From an uncultured Flavobacterium sp. (GTDB taxonomy: Bacteria; Bacteroidota; Bacteroidia; Flavobacteriales; Flavobacteriaceae), in the NCBI RefSeq assembly GCF_937967675.1, contig NZ_CALBSN010000035.1:1-42310 (forward strand): a DNA stretch of 42,310 bases, given 5' to 3'. The notes beneath the pieces are model-generated. The model was not told the DNA's origin. It made no database searches and saw nothing but the letters and a program-made list of their open reading frames with translations. The position numbers were made by a program, and so were the translations under genes. Shown piece by piece: positions 1-9,043 of the stretch; position 1 is the first letter of the stretch, and each line of letters starts with the position of its first letter.

Positions 1-1862
1 ATAATATCACGTAATGATTTCTTAGTTAATACCTCATTGATATATCCAGCTGCTTCAGGTACTACTTCGTTAAATAATACTCTACCAGCAGTTGTTTGAA
101 TAATTTTATAAACTAATTCACCGTTTTCATTAAAGTCTTTTGCTCTAATTTTCACTCTAGCATTCAACTCTAATTTTCCTTCATTTAAAGCGATATTTAC
201 CTCTTCAGCAGAATAGAAAGTTAAACCTTCACCTAAAATTTTGTGCTCAGGAGTTGATAAACGCTCTTTAGTCATATAGTAAAGACCAAGAACCATGTCC
301 TGAGAAGGAACCGTGATAGGCGCACCATTTGCAGGGTTTAAGATATTATGAGAAGCCAACATTAATAATTGTGCTTCTAAAATAGCTTCTGGTCCTAGTG
401 GTAAGTGAACCGCCATCTGGTCACCATCGAAATCGGCATTAAACGCCGTACATGTCAATGGGTGTAACTGAATCGCTTTTCCTTCAATTAATTTAGGTTG
501 GAATGCTTGAATACCTAAACGGTGTAATGTAGGAGCACGGTTAAGTAATACAGGGTGACCTTTAATTACATTTTCAAGGATATCCCATACTACAGGCTCT
601 TTTTTATCGATAATTTTCTTAGCCGACTTAACTGTTTTTACAATTCCTCTTTCGATTAACTTACGAATAACGAATGGTTTGTAAAGTTCAGCCGCCATAT
701 CTTTTGGCAAACCACACTCATACATTTTCATTTCTGGTCCAACGACAATTACCGAACGAGCAGAATAATCCACACGTTTACCTAATAAGTTTTGACGGAA
801 ACGTCCTTGTTTACCTTTTAATGAATCTGATAATGATTTTAATGGTCTGTTAGATTCTGTTTTAACTGCAGAAGCTTTACGCGTGTTATCAAATAATGAA
901 TCTACAGATTCTTGTAACATACGTTTTTCGTTTCTTAAGATTACTTCTGGAGCTTTAATCTCCATTAATCTTTTTAAACGGTTGTTACGAATGATAACTC
1001 TTCTGTATAAATCATTTAAATCTGAAGTTGCGAAACGACCTCCATCAAGTGGCACTAACGGACGTAATTCTGGTGGAATGACTGGAATTACTTTTAAAAT
1101 CATCCACTCTGGACGGTTTTCTCTGTTTAAGTTAGATTCACGGAATGATTCTACAACATTTAAACGTTTTAATGCTTCAGTCTTACGTTGTTTAGATGTT
1201 TCGTTATTAGCAGCGTGACGTAATTCGTATGATAATTCATCTAAATTAGTACGAGCTAATAAGTCCATAATACATTCAGCACCCATTTTAGCGATGAATT
1301 TATTAGGATCATTATCATCTAAATATTGATTTTCCATTGGAAGTGTATCTAAAATATTCAAATACTCTTCTTCTGTAAGGAAATCTAATTTTTGTAAAGA
1401 TTCGCCATCAGCATTTTTAGCAATACCTGGTTGAATTACTACGTATCTTTCGTAGTAAATAATCATATCTAATTTCTTAGATGGTAATCCTAAAATATAT
1501 CCGATTTTGTTTGGTAATGAACGGAAATACCAAATGTGAGCGATTGGCACAACAAGGTTGATGTGTCCAACTCTATCTCTACGAACTTTTTTCTCCGTTA
1601 CTTCAACACCACATCGGTCACAAACGATTCCTTTGTAGCGGATTCTTTTATACTTACCACACGCACACTCGTAATCTTTAACTGGACCGAAAATTCGCTC
1701 ACAGAAAAGACCATCTCTTTCTGGTTTGTGGGTACGATAGTTGATTGTTTCAGGTTTTAAAACCTCACCTCTAGATTCTGCCAAAATAGACTCTGGAGAA
1801 GCTAATCCTATCGTGATTTTATCAAATCTTTTGATGGTATTTTTATCTTTTAATCTTGTCAT
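1..1862 (-). CDS. rpoC: RNA polymerase beta' subunit (N-terminal part, cut by window edge)
   Basis: This is the largest catalytic subunit of RNA polymerase; about 620 N-terminal residues are present and the rest lies beyond base 1. The protein begins MTRLKDKNTIKRFDKITIGL. The zinc ribbon is seen near residues 60-85, with Cys in YECACGKYK and VCDRCGVEV. The catalytic magnesium-binding motif NADFDGDQM is encoded at about 417-443 and is intact. The ATG at 1862 is the only plausible start, 67 bp after the rpoB stop, so the two genes are co-transcribed. No Shine-Dalgarno is visible, as expected for this phylum. The identification is certain. Confidence 0.98.
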   Translation of the reverse strand, partial: MTRLKDKNTIKRFDKITIGLASPESILAESRGEVLKPETINYRTHKPERDGLFCERIFGPVKDYECACGKYKRIRYKGIVCDRCGVEVTEKKVRRDRVGHINLVVPIAHIWYFRSLPNKIGYILGLPSKKLDMIIYYERYVVIQPGIAKNADGESLQKLDFLTEEEYLNILDTLPMENQYLDDNDPNKFIAKMGAECIMDLLARTNLDELSYELRHAANNETSKQRKTEALKRLNVVESFRESNLNRENRPEWMILKVIPVIPPELRPLVPLDGGRFATSDLNDLYRRVIIRNNRLKRLMEIKAPEVILRNEKRMLQESVDSLFDNTRKASAVKTESNRPLKSLSDSLKGKQGRFRQNLLGKRVDYSARSVIVVGPEMKMYECGLPKDMAAELYKPFVIRKLIERGIVKTVKSAKKIIDKKEPVVWDILENVIKGHPVLLNRAPTLHRLGIQAFQPKLIEGKAIQLHPLTCTAFNADFDGDQMAVHLPLGPEAILEAQLLMLASHNILNPANGAPITVPSQDMVLGLYYMTKERLSTPEHKILGEGLTFYSAEEVNIALNEGKLELNARVKIRAKDFNENGELVYKIIQTTAGRVLFNEVVPEAAGYINEVLTKKSLRDI

Positions 1863-1929
1863 GATATGAATACTTTCGATTTATGAAAAGCGTTGTAAAG
1901 GGAGCAACCAAGGTTACTCCCGGATAAAT

Positions 1930-4900
1930 TTATTCTTCTAATCTGATGTCTAATCCAAGACCTTTTAATTCATGCATTAATACATTGAACGATTCAGGTA
2001 ATCCTGGTTCTGGCATAGTTTCACCTTTTACGATAGCTTCGTAAGTTTTAGCTCTACCAATTACGTCATCCGATTTAACAGTTAAGATTTCTCTTAGCGT
2101 ACTTGATGCACCATATGCTTCAAGAGCCCAAACCTCCATCTCTCCAAAACGCTGACCTCCGAACTGAGCTTTACCTCCTAATGGTTGTTGCGTAATTAAA
2201 GAGTAAGGACCAATAGAACGAGCGTGCATTTTATCGTCTACCATGTGACCTAATTTCAACATATAGATAACTCCTACTGTTGCTGGTTGGTGGAAACGCT
2301 CTCCAGTTCCTCCGTCATATAAATACGTATGACCGAATCTTGGAATACCTGCTTCGTCTGTTAAGGCATTAATTTGATCTAAAGTAGCACCATCAAAAAT
2401 TGGAGTAGCAAACTTCTTACCTAATTTTTGACCAGCCCATCCTAATACCGTTTCATAAATCTGACCGATGTTCATACGAGATGGTACCCCTAGTGGATTC
2501 AATACGATATCTACTGGTGTTCCGTCTTCTAAGAATGGCATATCTTCATGACGAACGATTTTAGCAACAATACCTTTGTTACCGTGACGTCCTGCCATTT
2601 TATCACCTACTTTTAATTTACGTTTCTTAGCGATGTAAACTTTAGCAAGTTTTAAAATTCCAGAAGGTAATTCATCTCCAACTGTAATAGTAAATTTCTC
2701 TCTTCTTAACCAACCTTGTAAATCGTTTAATTTGATTTTGTAGTTGTGAATTAAGTCGTTCACCATTGCATTAGTATGCTCATCTGTTGTCCACTGACCT
2801 TTAGTTAAGTGAGCAAAATCTTCTACTCCTTGTAACATCTTTTTAGTGAATTTTTTACCTTTTGGTAATACTTCTTCACCTAAATCGTTCATTACACCTT
2901 GAGAAGTCTTACCATCGATGATAACAAATAATTTTTCAATTAACTTGTCTTTTAAGTCGTTGTACTTAACTTCAAATTCAGTTTCTAATTTATCAACGTC
3001 TTCTTTATCTTTAGAACGTTTTCTCTTATCTTTTACTGCTTTCGCAAATAATTTTTTATCTAAAACCACACCGTGTAAAGATGGAGACGCTTTTAATGAA
3101 GCATCTTTTACATCACCTGCTTTATCACCGAAGATAGCTCTTAAAAGTTTTTCTTCTGGAGTAGGATCTGATTCACCTTTTGGGGTAATTTTTCCAATTA
3201 GAATATCGCCAGGTTTCACCTCTGCACCAATTCTAATCATACCGTTTTCATCTAAATCTTTAGTAGCTTCTTCAGAAACGTTTGGAATATCATTAGTTAA
3301 TTCTTCGTTACCTAATTTAGTATCACGAACTTCTAATGTATAATCATCAATATGTAATGATGTAAAAATATCATCACGAACTACTTTTTCAGAGATTACG
3401 ATTGCATCCTCGAAGTTGTAACCTTTCCATGGCATAAACGCCACTTTTAAGTTTCTACCAATTGCTAATTCTCCGTTTTGAGTAGCATAACCTTCACATA
3501 ATACTTGACCTTTAGTAACTCTGTCACCTTTTCTAACGATAGGCTTTAAGTTAATACAAGTACTTTGATTGGTTTTTCTATATTTGATTAACTGATATGT
3601 TTTCTCATCTGTATCAAAGCTTACCATACGCTCTTCTTCAGTTCTGTCATATTTGATGGTAATCATATTAGCATCAACATACTCTACAGTTCCGCTACCT
3701 TCAGCGTTGATTAATACTCTTGAATCAGAAGCAACTTGTCTTTCTAAACCAGTACCTACGATTGGAGCCTCAGGACGTAATAATGGAACGGCCTGACGCA
3801 TCATGTTAGATCCCATCAACGCACGGTTCGCATCATCATGCTCTAAGAAAGGAATCAATGAAGCTGAAATCGAAGCAATCTGATTTGGAGCAACATCTGT
3901 ATAATGAACAACTGTTGGTTCTACTACTGGGAAGTCACCTTCCTCACGAGCAATAACTTTATCAGCCGTAATTTTTCCGTTAGCATCCATTTCAATGTTT
4001 GCTTGCGCAATCATTTTACCTTCTTCTTCCTCTGCACTTAAGTAAATAGGTTCAGAAACTAAATCAACTTGTCCGTTTACAACTTTACGGTAAGGAGTTT
4101 CGATGAAACCCATTCCGTTAACTTTTGCATATACCCCTAAAGATGAAATCAAACCAATGTTTGGTCCCTCTGGAGTTTCAATTGGACAAAGTCTTCCGTA
4201 GTGTGTATAGTGAACGTCACGAACCTCGAAACCAGCTCTTTCTCTAGATAAACCTCCAGGTCCAAGGGCAGATAAACGACGTTTGTGTGTAATCTCTGCT
4301 AATGGGTTTGTTTGGTCCATAAACTGAGATAACTGGTTTGTTCCAAAGAATGAGTTAATTACCGATGATAATGTTTTAGCATTAATCAAATCGATAGGTG
4401 TAAACACCTCGTTATCACGAACGTTCATTCTCTCACGGATAGTTCTAGCCATACGAGCTAAACCTACTCCGAACTGAGCAGATAATTGCTCACCAACAGT
4501 TCTAACACGACGGTTTGATAAGTGGTCGATATCATCAATCTCAGCTTTAGAGTTGATTAATTCGATCAAATATTTAACAATTGTAATAATATCTTCTTTA
4601 GTTAAAACTTGTTTTTCCATAGGAATATCAAGATTTAACTTTTTGTTCATTCTGTAACGACCTACTTCACCTAAGTTATAACGTTGGTCAGAGAAGAATA
4701 ATTTATCTATAATACCACGAGCCGTTTCCTCATCAGGCGGTTCCGCGTTACGTAATTGTCTGTAAATGTGTTCAACAGCCTCTTTTTCAGAGTTTGTTGG
4801 GTCTTTTTGTAACGTATTGTGAATAATTGTATAATCAGCCGCATTGTTATCCTCTTTATGTAAAAGGATAGTTTTTACGTCTGCTTCAATTATTTCTTCG

Positions 4901-5745
4901 ATATTATCTTTGTCAAGAATTGTATCACGATCTAAGATAATTTCGTTACGCTCAATAGAAACCACTTCACCAGTATCCTCATCCACGAAGTCTTCATGCC
5001 ATGTATTCAATACACGTGCAGCAAGTCTTCTTCCCGCATATTTCTTGATACCAGTTTTAGATACTTTAATTTCTTCTGCTAAGTCGAAAATTTCTAAGAT
5101 ATCTTTATCTCTTTCAAATCCGATCGCTCTAAATAAAGTAGTTACAGGTAATTTTTTCTTTCTATCGATATACGCATACATTACGTTGTTGATATCGGTA
5201 GCGAATTCAATCCAAGAACCTTTAAAAGGAATAATTCTGGCAGAATATAATTTAGTTCCATTTGCATGGAAAGACTGTCCAAAGAATACACCTGGAGATC
5301 TGTGTAACTGCGATACAACTACACGCTCAGCACCATTGATAACGAATGTTCCGCTAGGTGTCATATATGGTATTGTTCCTAAATACACATCTTGAACGAT
5401 TGTTTCAAAATCCTCGTGTTCAGGGTCAGTACAATATAATTTTAATCTAGCTTTAAGAGGCACACTATAAGTTAAACCTCTATCAATACACTCTTCAATA
5501 GTATATCTAGGTGGATCAATAAAATAATCTAGAAACTCTAATACGAATTGGTTTCTCGTATCAGTAATTGGAAAATTTTCCATGAAGGTATTATACAGCC
5601 CTTCGTTGCCTCTTTCGTCAGATTTCGTTTCCAATTGGAAGAAATCTTTAAACGATTTCACTTGAATATCTAGAAAATCTGGATATTGTGGAATGTTTTT
5701 TGTCGAAGCAAAATTTAATCTTTCAGTCTGATTTGTTATCATCAA
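1930..5745 (-). CDS. rpoB: RNA polymerase beta subunit
   Basis: Full-length beta subunit (1271 residues, normal for Bacteroidota). It forms the catalytic core with RpoC. The rifampicin-pocket region reads LSQFMDQTNPL followed by ITHKRRLSALGPGG, so the Asp, His and Ser positions that usually mutate to resistance are wild type. The stretch KVGDKMAGRHGNKG and the C-terminal GGQRFGEMEVWALEAYGAS are classic signatures. It lies downstream of rplL behind a 240-bp spacer carrying a strong hairpin and a possible attenuator, and is followed after 184 nt... no further gene intervenes before rpoC, which starts 67 bp beyond its stop. Confidence 0.99.
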   Translation of the reverse strand: MMITNQTERLNFASTKNIPQYPDFLDIQVKSFKDFFQLETKSDERGNEGLYNTFMENFPITDTRNQFVLEFLDYFIDPPRYTIEECIDRGLTYSVPLKARLKLYCTDPEHEDFETIVQDVYLGTIPYMTPSGTFVINGAERVVVSQLHRSPGVFFGQSFHANGTKLYSARIIPFKGSWIEFATDINNVMYAYIDRKKKLPVTTLFRAIGFERDKDILEIFDLAEEIKVSKTGIKKYAGRRLAARVLNTWHEDFVDEDTGEVVSIERNEIILDRDTILDKDNIEEIIEADVKTILLHKEDNNAADYTIIHNTLQKDPTNSEKEAVEHIYRQLRNAEPPDEETARGIIDKLFFSDQRYNLGEVGRYRMNKKLNLDIPMEKQVLTKEDIITIVKYLIELINSKAEIDDIDHLSNRRVRTVGEQLSAQFGVGLARMARTIRERMNVRDNEVFTPIDLINAKTLSSVINSFFGTNQLSQFMDQTNPLAEITHKRRLSALGPGGLSRERAGFEVRDVHYTHYGRLCPIETPEGPNIGLISSLGVYAKVNGMGFIETPYRKVVNGQVDLVSEPIYLSAEEEEGKMIAQANIEMDANGKITADKVIAREEGDFPVVEPTVVHYTDVAPNQIASISASLIPFLEHDDANRALMGSNMMRQAVPLLRPEAPIVGTGLERQVASDSRVLINAEGSGTVEYVDANMITIKYDRTEEERMVSFDTDEKTYQLIKYRKTNQSTCINLKPIVRKGDRVTKGQVLCEGYATQNGELAIGRNLKVAFMPWKGYNFEDAIVISEKVVRDDIFTSLHIDDYTLEVRDTKLGNEELTNDIPNVSEEATKDLDENGMIRIGAEVKPGDILIGKITPKGESDPTPEEKLLRAIFGDKAGDVKDASLKASPSLHGVVLDKKLFAKAVKDKRKRSKDKEDVDKLETEFEVKYNDLKDKLIEKLFVIIDGKTSQGVMNDLGEEVLPKGKKFTKKMLQGVEDFAHLTKGQWTTDEHTNAMVNDLIHNYKIKLNDLQGWLRREKFTITVGDELPSGILKLAKVYIAKKRKLKVGDKMAGRHGNKGIVAKIVRHEDMPFLEDGTPVDIVLNPLGVPSRMNIGQIYETVLGWAGQKLGKKFATPIFDGATLDQINALTDEAGIPRFGHTYLYDGGTGERFHQPATVGVIYMLKLGHMVDDKMHARSIGPYSLITQQPLGGKAQFGGQRFGEMEVWALEAYGASSTLREILTVKSDDVIGRAKTYEAIVKGETMPEPGLPESFNVLMHELKGLGLDIRLEE

Positions 5746-5838
5746 TGGACAAAATTTTGATTTAAAAAAAGTAATTTTTTGTGTAAAAACACTGCTTTTT
5801 AATACTTCCTTTTATTTAGTAATCGATACATCTTTAAA

Positions 5839-5863
5839 AATAAACCAGGAAAGATTGTTTATT
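5839..5863 (-). promoter_or_regulatory. Small hairpin with T-run in the rpoB leader (possible attenuator)
   Basis: On the transcribed strand AATAAAC pairs with GTTTATT across an 11-nt loop and is followed by a short T-run. It sits inside a larger inverted repeat, GTAATCgAT at 5819-5827 against ATtGATTAC at 5877-5885. Together they would fold most of the rpoB leader. The pairing is seen in the sequence; a role in attenuation is inference. Confidence 0.35.
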
Positions 5864-5928
5864 TTTTTTCTTCGTTATTGATTACTTTAAAACGTATAAA
5901 AAATACATTTATTTAATATACGCAAAAT

Positions 5929-5965
5929 GGTTTAGGTCTTTGAGAACACTCTCAAGACCTAAACC
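5929..5965 (-). promoter_or_regulatory. Large rplL-rpoB intergenic hairpin
   Basis: A 16-bp stem with a single bulge (12 bp GGTTTAGGTCTT at 5929-5940 with 5954-5965, then GAGA with TCTC) closes on loop ACAC. It begins about 20 nt after the rplL stop. There is no clean T-run after it on the minus strand, so it looks more like a processing site or partial terminator than a full terminator. In E. coli the same junction carries an attenuator and an RNase III site, which makes a similar role plausible. Confidence 0.6.
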
Positions 5966-5986
5966 TAGCTTATTTATGAGTATAAA

Positions 5987-6358
5987 TTATTTTAACTCAA
6001 CTACAGCTCCTGCTTCTTCTAAAGCTTTCTTAAGACCTTCAGCCTCATCTTTAGAAACTCCTTCTTTAACATTTGTAGGAGCAGCATCAACTAAATCTTT
6101 AGCTTCTTTAAGACCTAAACCAGTTAATTCTTTAACCGCTTTAACAACTCCTAATTTAGAAGCACCAGCATCTTTTAATACTACAGTGAATTCAGTTTGC
6201 TCAGCAGCAGCACCAGCATCTCCTCCACCTGCAGCAACTACTACAGCTGCAGCAGCAGGCTCGATACCATACTCATCTTTTAATATTGTTGCTAATTCGT
6301 TAACTTCTTTAACTGTTAAGTTAACTAATTGTTCTGCGAATTGTTTCAAATCTGCCAT
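5987..6358 (-). CDS. rplL: Ribosomal protein bL12 (L7/L12)
   Basis: 123-residue stalk protein of the large subunit that recruits translation factors. An N-terminal dimerisation segment (residues 1-30) leads into an Ala/Gly-rich hinge (about 35-53) and the C-terminal domain with KLGVVKAVKELTGLGLKEAK. It is the last ribosomal gene of the operon, 55 bp downstream of rplJ, and precedes the large hairpin and rpoB. Confidence 0.99.
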   Translation of the reverse strand: MADLKQFAEQLVNLTVKEVNELATILKDEYGIEPAAAAVVVAAGGGDAGAAAEQTEFTVVLKDAGASKLGVVKAVKELTGLGLKEAKDLVDAAPTNVKEGVSKDEAEGLKKALEEAGAVVELK

Positions 6359-6413
6359 TTTTTCTATCTTTTAAAATGTTTTGTAAAAATATAATTTATT
6401 AAGTGCGTACGTA

Positions 6414-6911
6414 TTATTCTGCTCCTTCTTCCTTGTTAGGTTGATTTTGTAAAGCAGCAAGAACTCGTTTTGCAGGAGACTGTAATAAACCGATAATCTC
6501 TGCGATAACTTCTTCTTTAGATTTGATAGCTACTAAGCTGTCTAATAAGTTGTCACCTATAAAAATCTCTTGGTTAATATAAGCTCCTTTAAAGATTGGT
6601 TTTTCACCTTTCTTACGGAATTCTTTAATAATTTTTGCTGGTCCATTAGCTGTATCAGCAATAAACATAGAAGTGTTTCCTTTAAGAACTGATGCTAAAT
6701 CACCATAGTCGTTATCAGAAGCTTCCATTGCTTTTTCTAACAATGTGTTCTTAACAACTTCTAATTTAATACCAGCTTTAAAACAAGCTCTTCTTAAGTT
6801 TGAAGTAGTATCTGCATCTAGTCCTGAAATGTCTGCTAAATAAACAACATTTACATCCGCTAACTGTGCAGTTAAATCTTCAATAGCGATTGATTTTTCT
6901 TCTCTAGTCAT
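6414..6911 (-). CDS. rplJ: Ribosomal protein uL10
   Basis: 165-residue protein that anchors the L7/L12 stalk to 23S rRNA. The N-terminal globular part contains the typical GIKLEVVKNTLLEKAM stretch (about residues 47-62), and the C-terminal helix that binds L12 dimers ends in an acidic tail (KEEGAE). It lies 22 bp after rplA and 55 bp before rplL, in the universal order. Confidence 0.98.
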   Translation of the reverse strand: MTREEKSIAIEDLTAQLADVNVVYLADISGLDADTTSNLRRACFKAGIKLEVVKNTLLEKAMEASDNDYGDLASVLKGNTSMFIADTANGPAKIIKEFRKKGEKPIFKGAYINQEIFIGDNLLDSLVAIKSKEEVIAEIIGLLQSPAKRVLAALQNQPNKEEGAE

Positions 6912-6933
6912 ACTAAAAATTTTTAACTACCAA

Positions 6934-7623
6934 TTATACCGCTTTAGGATCTAAAGCAATAGCAGGACTTTGAGTACTTGATATATGTATAGACTTAATA
7001 TAAGTACCTTTAGCTGCAGTTGGTTTTAATTTGATTAATGTTTGAACGATTTCGTGTGCATTGTCATAGATTTTATCAGCATCAAAAGATACTCTACCTA
7101 TTCCAGCGTGAACGATACCTGTTTTATCAACTTTAAAGTCGATTTTACCAGCTTTCACTTCTTGCACCGCTTTAGCAACATCCATTGTTACAGTACCTGT
7201 TTTAGGGTTAGGCATTAAACCTCTTGGACCTAAAACACGTCCTAATGGACCTAATTTACCCATAACAGCCGGCATAGTGATGATTACATCAACATCTGTC
7301 CAACCGTCTTTGATTTTTTGTAAATAGTCGTCTAAACCTACGTGGTCCGCACCAGCGGCTTTAGCTTCAGCTTCTTTATCTGGAGTAACTAATGCTAATA
7401 CTCTTACATCTTTACCAGTTCCGTGAGGTAATGTTACAACCCCTCTTACCATTTGATTCGCTTTTCTTGGATCTACACCCAACTTAACTGCGATATCAAC
7501 AGACTCATCAAATTTTGCAGAAGCAACTTCTTTAATTAATGCAGAAGCATCTCTTAAAGAATAAAGTTTGTTCTTCTCAATTTTTGCTGCAGCCTCTTTT
7601 TGCTTTTTTGTCAATTTTGCCAT
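6934..7623 (-). CDS. rplA: Ribosomal protein uL1
   Basis: 229-residue L1 stalk protein of the large subunit. The motif MGKLGPLGRVLGPRGLMPNP is the hallmark, followed by PKTGTVTMD. It sits 21 bp downstream of rplK. In many bacteria L1 represses its own operon by binding a leader RNA near rplK; a hairpin at 8099-8128 is a possible candidate site here. Confidence 0.99.
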   Translation of the reverse strand: MAKLTKKQKEAAAKIEKNKLYSLRDASALIKEVASAKFDESVDIAVKLGVDPRKANQMVRGVVTLPHGTGKDVRVLALVTPDKEAEAKAAGADHVGLDDYLQKIKDGWTDVDVIITMPAVMGKLGPLGRVLGPRGLMPNPKTGTVTMDVAKAVQEVKAGKIDFKVDKTGIVHAGIGRVSFDADKIYDNAHEIVQTLIKLKPTAAKGTYIKSIHISSTQSPAIALDPKAV

Positions 7624-7644
7624 TGTCTAATTTCTTTTTAGAGA

Positions 7645-8082
7645 TTAAAAAGGAGCATTTCCTGTTACTGTTATACCCATAGATCTAGCTGTTCCAGCAA
7701 TCATACTCATCGCTTTTTCGATTTCGAAAGCGTTTAAGTCTGCCATTTTGTCTTCAGCGATAGTTCTAATTTGATCCCAAGTAACGTTTGCTACTTTTTT
7801 ACGGTTAGGTTGCCCTGAACCAGACTTTAATTTTGCCGCTTCTAATAATTGAATTGCAGCAGGTGGCGTTTTAACAACAAAGTCAAAAGACTTGTCTTTA
7901 TACACAGTAATTTGTACTGGTAAAACTTTGCCAGGTTTATCTTGTGTTCTTGCATTAAATTGCTTACAGAACTCCATGATGTTAACCCCAGCAGCCCCCA
8001 AAGCAGGTCCAACCGGTGGCGATGGATTCGCAGCACCTCCCTTAACTTGTAGTTTAACTACTTTACTAACTTCTTTTGCCAT
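7645..8082 (-). CDS. rplK: Ribosomal protein uL11
   Basis: 145-residue protein of the GTPase-associated centre. The N-terminal QVKGGAANPSPPVGPALG and the C-terminal RNA-binding part ending AGTARSMGITVTG are diagnostic. It starts 66 bp after nusG and is 21 bp ahead of rplA. The leader is A/T-rich (AAATTTTTTTAAAA before the ATG) and has no Shine-Dalgarno. Confidence 0.99.
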   Translation of the reverse strand: MAKEVSKVVKLQVKGGAANPSPPVGPALGAAGVNIMEFCKQFNARTQDKPGKVLPVQITVYKDKSFDFVVKTPPAAIQLLEAAKLKSGSGQPNRKKVANVTWDQIRTIAEDKMADLNAFEIEKAMSMIAGTARSMGITVTGNAPF

Positions 8083-8098
8083 TTTTAAAAAAATTTAG

Positions 8099-8128
8099 CA
8101 CATCTATCAATTGGAAGCGATTGATGTG
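8099..8128 (-). promoter_or_regulatory. Bulged hairpin in the nusG-rplK spacer
   Basis: ATCAAT (8106-8111) pairs with ATTGAT (8120-8125), extended by CAC (8099-8101) with GTG (8126-8128) around a 4-nt bulge. Its place just upstream of rplK suits an L1 autoregulatory site, but I do not see enough of a consensus to call one. Confidence 0.3.
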
Positions 8129-8148
8129 ATTTATATATGTAACGAAAT

Positions 8149-8700
8149 TTATACTTTTTCAACTTGCATAAAACTTAATTCTAAAGGCGTTTTTCTTCCG
8201 AAAATCTTCACCATTACTTCAAGTTTACGCTTTTCTTCATTTACTTTTTCAATAGTACCATTGAAACCATTGAATGGACCATCTACAACTTTAACTGTTT
8301 CACCAACAGCATAAGGAATAGCGACATTATCTACTTTTACAGACAACTCATCCACTTTACCCAACATTCTGTTTACTTCAGATTGTCTTAAAGGGACAGG
8401 ATCTCCTCCTTTAGTTTCACCTAAGAAACCAATAACACCAGGAATTGACTTAATAATATGAGGAATCTCTCCTGTTAAGTTAGCTTCAATCATTACATAA
8501 CCAGGAAAATAAACTTTATCCTTAGCAATTTTCTTTCCATCTCTAACTTGAACAACTTTCTCTGTTGGAACTAAAACTTGAGAAACATAATCAGCCATAC
8601 CGAGCCTAGCTGTTTCAGTCTCAATGTAGGCCTTAACCTTATTCTCTTGACCACTTACAGCACGAACTACATACCATTTATTTACATTATTATCAGCCAT
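8149..8700 (-). CDS. nusG: Transcription elongation/antitermination factor NusG
   Basis: 183 residues. The NGN domain begins NKWYVVRAVSGQENKVKAYI (residues 7-26) and contains the VYFPGYVMIEANL strand. The C-terminal KOW domain carries VGETVKVVDGPFNGFNGTIE, the S10/Rho contact module. It is immediately downstream of secE with a 9-bp gap, the near-universal secE-nusG pairing. It acts on RNA polymerase, whose subunits are encoded in the same operon. Confidence 0.98.
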   Translation of the reverse strand: MADNNVNKWYVVRAVSGQENKVKAYIETETARLGMADYVSQVLVPTEKVVQVRDGKKIAKDKVYFPGYVMIEANLTGEIPHIIKSIPGVIGFLGETKGGDPVPLRQSEVNRMLGKVDELSVKVDNVAIPYAVGETVKVVDGPFNGFNGTIEKVNEEKRKLEVMVKIFGRKTPLELSFMQVEKV

Positions 8701-8709
8701 TTGTGAGTT

Positions 8710-8904
8710 TTATTTTAATATATTAAAAAAACCAGCAATTGCTTTACCAAATAATGTATCAACACCCCATGTTAATAGGGCAAAAATGATTGAAAAAACT
8801 GCTACAATAATAGTCAAACGTTGAACTTCTGACCACAAAGGCCAAGTCACATTAGCTTTCAATTCATGAAATGATTCTGATATGTAATTAACTACTTTTG
8901 TCAT
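8710..8904 (-). CDS. secE: Preprotein translocase subunit SecE
   Basis: 64-residue single-span membrane subunit of the SecYEG channel. The N-terminal amphipathic region (YISESFHELKANVTWPLWSE) is followed by one transmembrane helix (about residues 29-46). I start it at the ATG at 8904 (MTKVVNYISES). The longer open frame runs upstream into the tRNA-Trp gene and cannot be translated as such from a processed transcript. Only 15 bp separate the tRNA 3' end from the start codon, leaving a very short leader after tRNA processing. Confidence 0.95.
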   Translation of the reverse strand: MTKVVNYISESFHELKANVTWPLWSEVQRLTIIVAVFSIIFALLTWGVDTLFGKAIAGFFNILK

Positions 8905-8919
8905 CTTAATTTTTATTTG

Positions 8920-8991
8920 CACGGGCGGAGGGATTCGAACCCCCATCAATGGTTTTGGAGACCACTATACTAGCCCTTGTACTACGCCCGT
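8920..8991 (-). tRNA. tRNA-Trp(CCA)
   Basis: 72-nt cloverleaf with acceptor stem ACGGGCG/CGCCCGT, anticodon loop CTCCAAA (anticodon CCA), T-loop GGTTCGAATCC and discriminator G. The CCA tail is not encoded. It sits between the tuf terminator and secE, so its transcript is joined to the secE-nusG-rpl operon. Confidence 0.97.
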
Positions 8992-9000
8992 TTGTTAAAA

Positions 9001-9022
9001 AACCAGCAGCGAACTGCTGGTT
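9001..9022 (-). terminator. Intrinsic terminator after tuf
   Basis: Perfect 9-bp stem AACCAGCAG/CTGCTGGTT with loop of 4; on the minus strand it is followed by TTTTTT just before tRNA-Trp. It probably reduces, rather than abolishes, readthrough into tRNA-Trp-secE. Confidence 0.85.
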
Positions 9023-9043
9023 TAATTATTATTTGACTTATAA

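Noticed and set aside
883..5395. Several open frames on the plus strand across rpoC and rpoB (for example 883-1218, 2918-3343, 4844-5395)
   Set aside because: They are antisense to highly conserved polymerase genes, have low-complexity Ser/Leu-rich translations and no family resemblance.
8905..8949. Longer start for secE beginning MMGVRIPPPVQIK
   Set aside because: The extra residues are encoded by the 3' half of tRNA-Trp; the ATG at 8904 gives a normal SecE.
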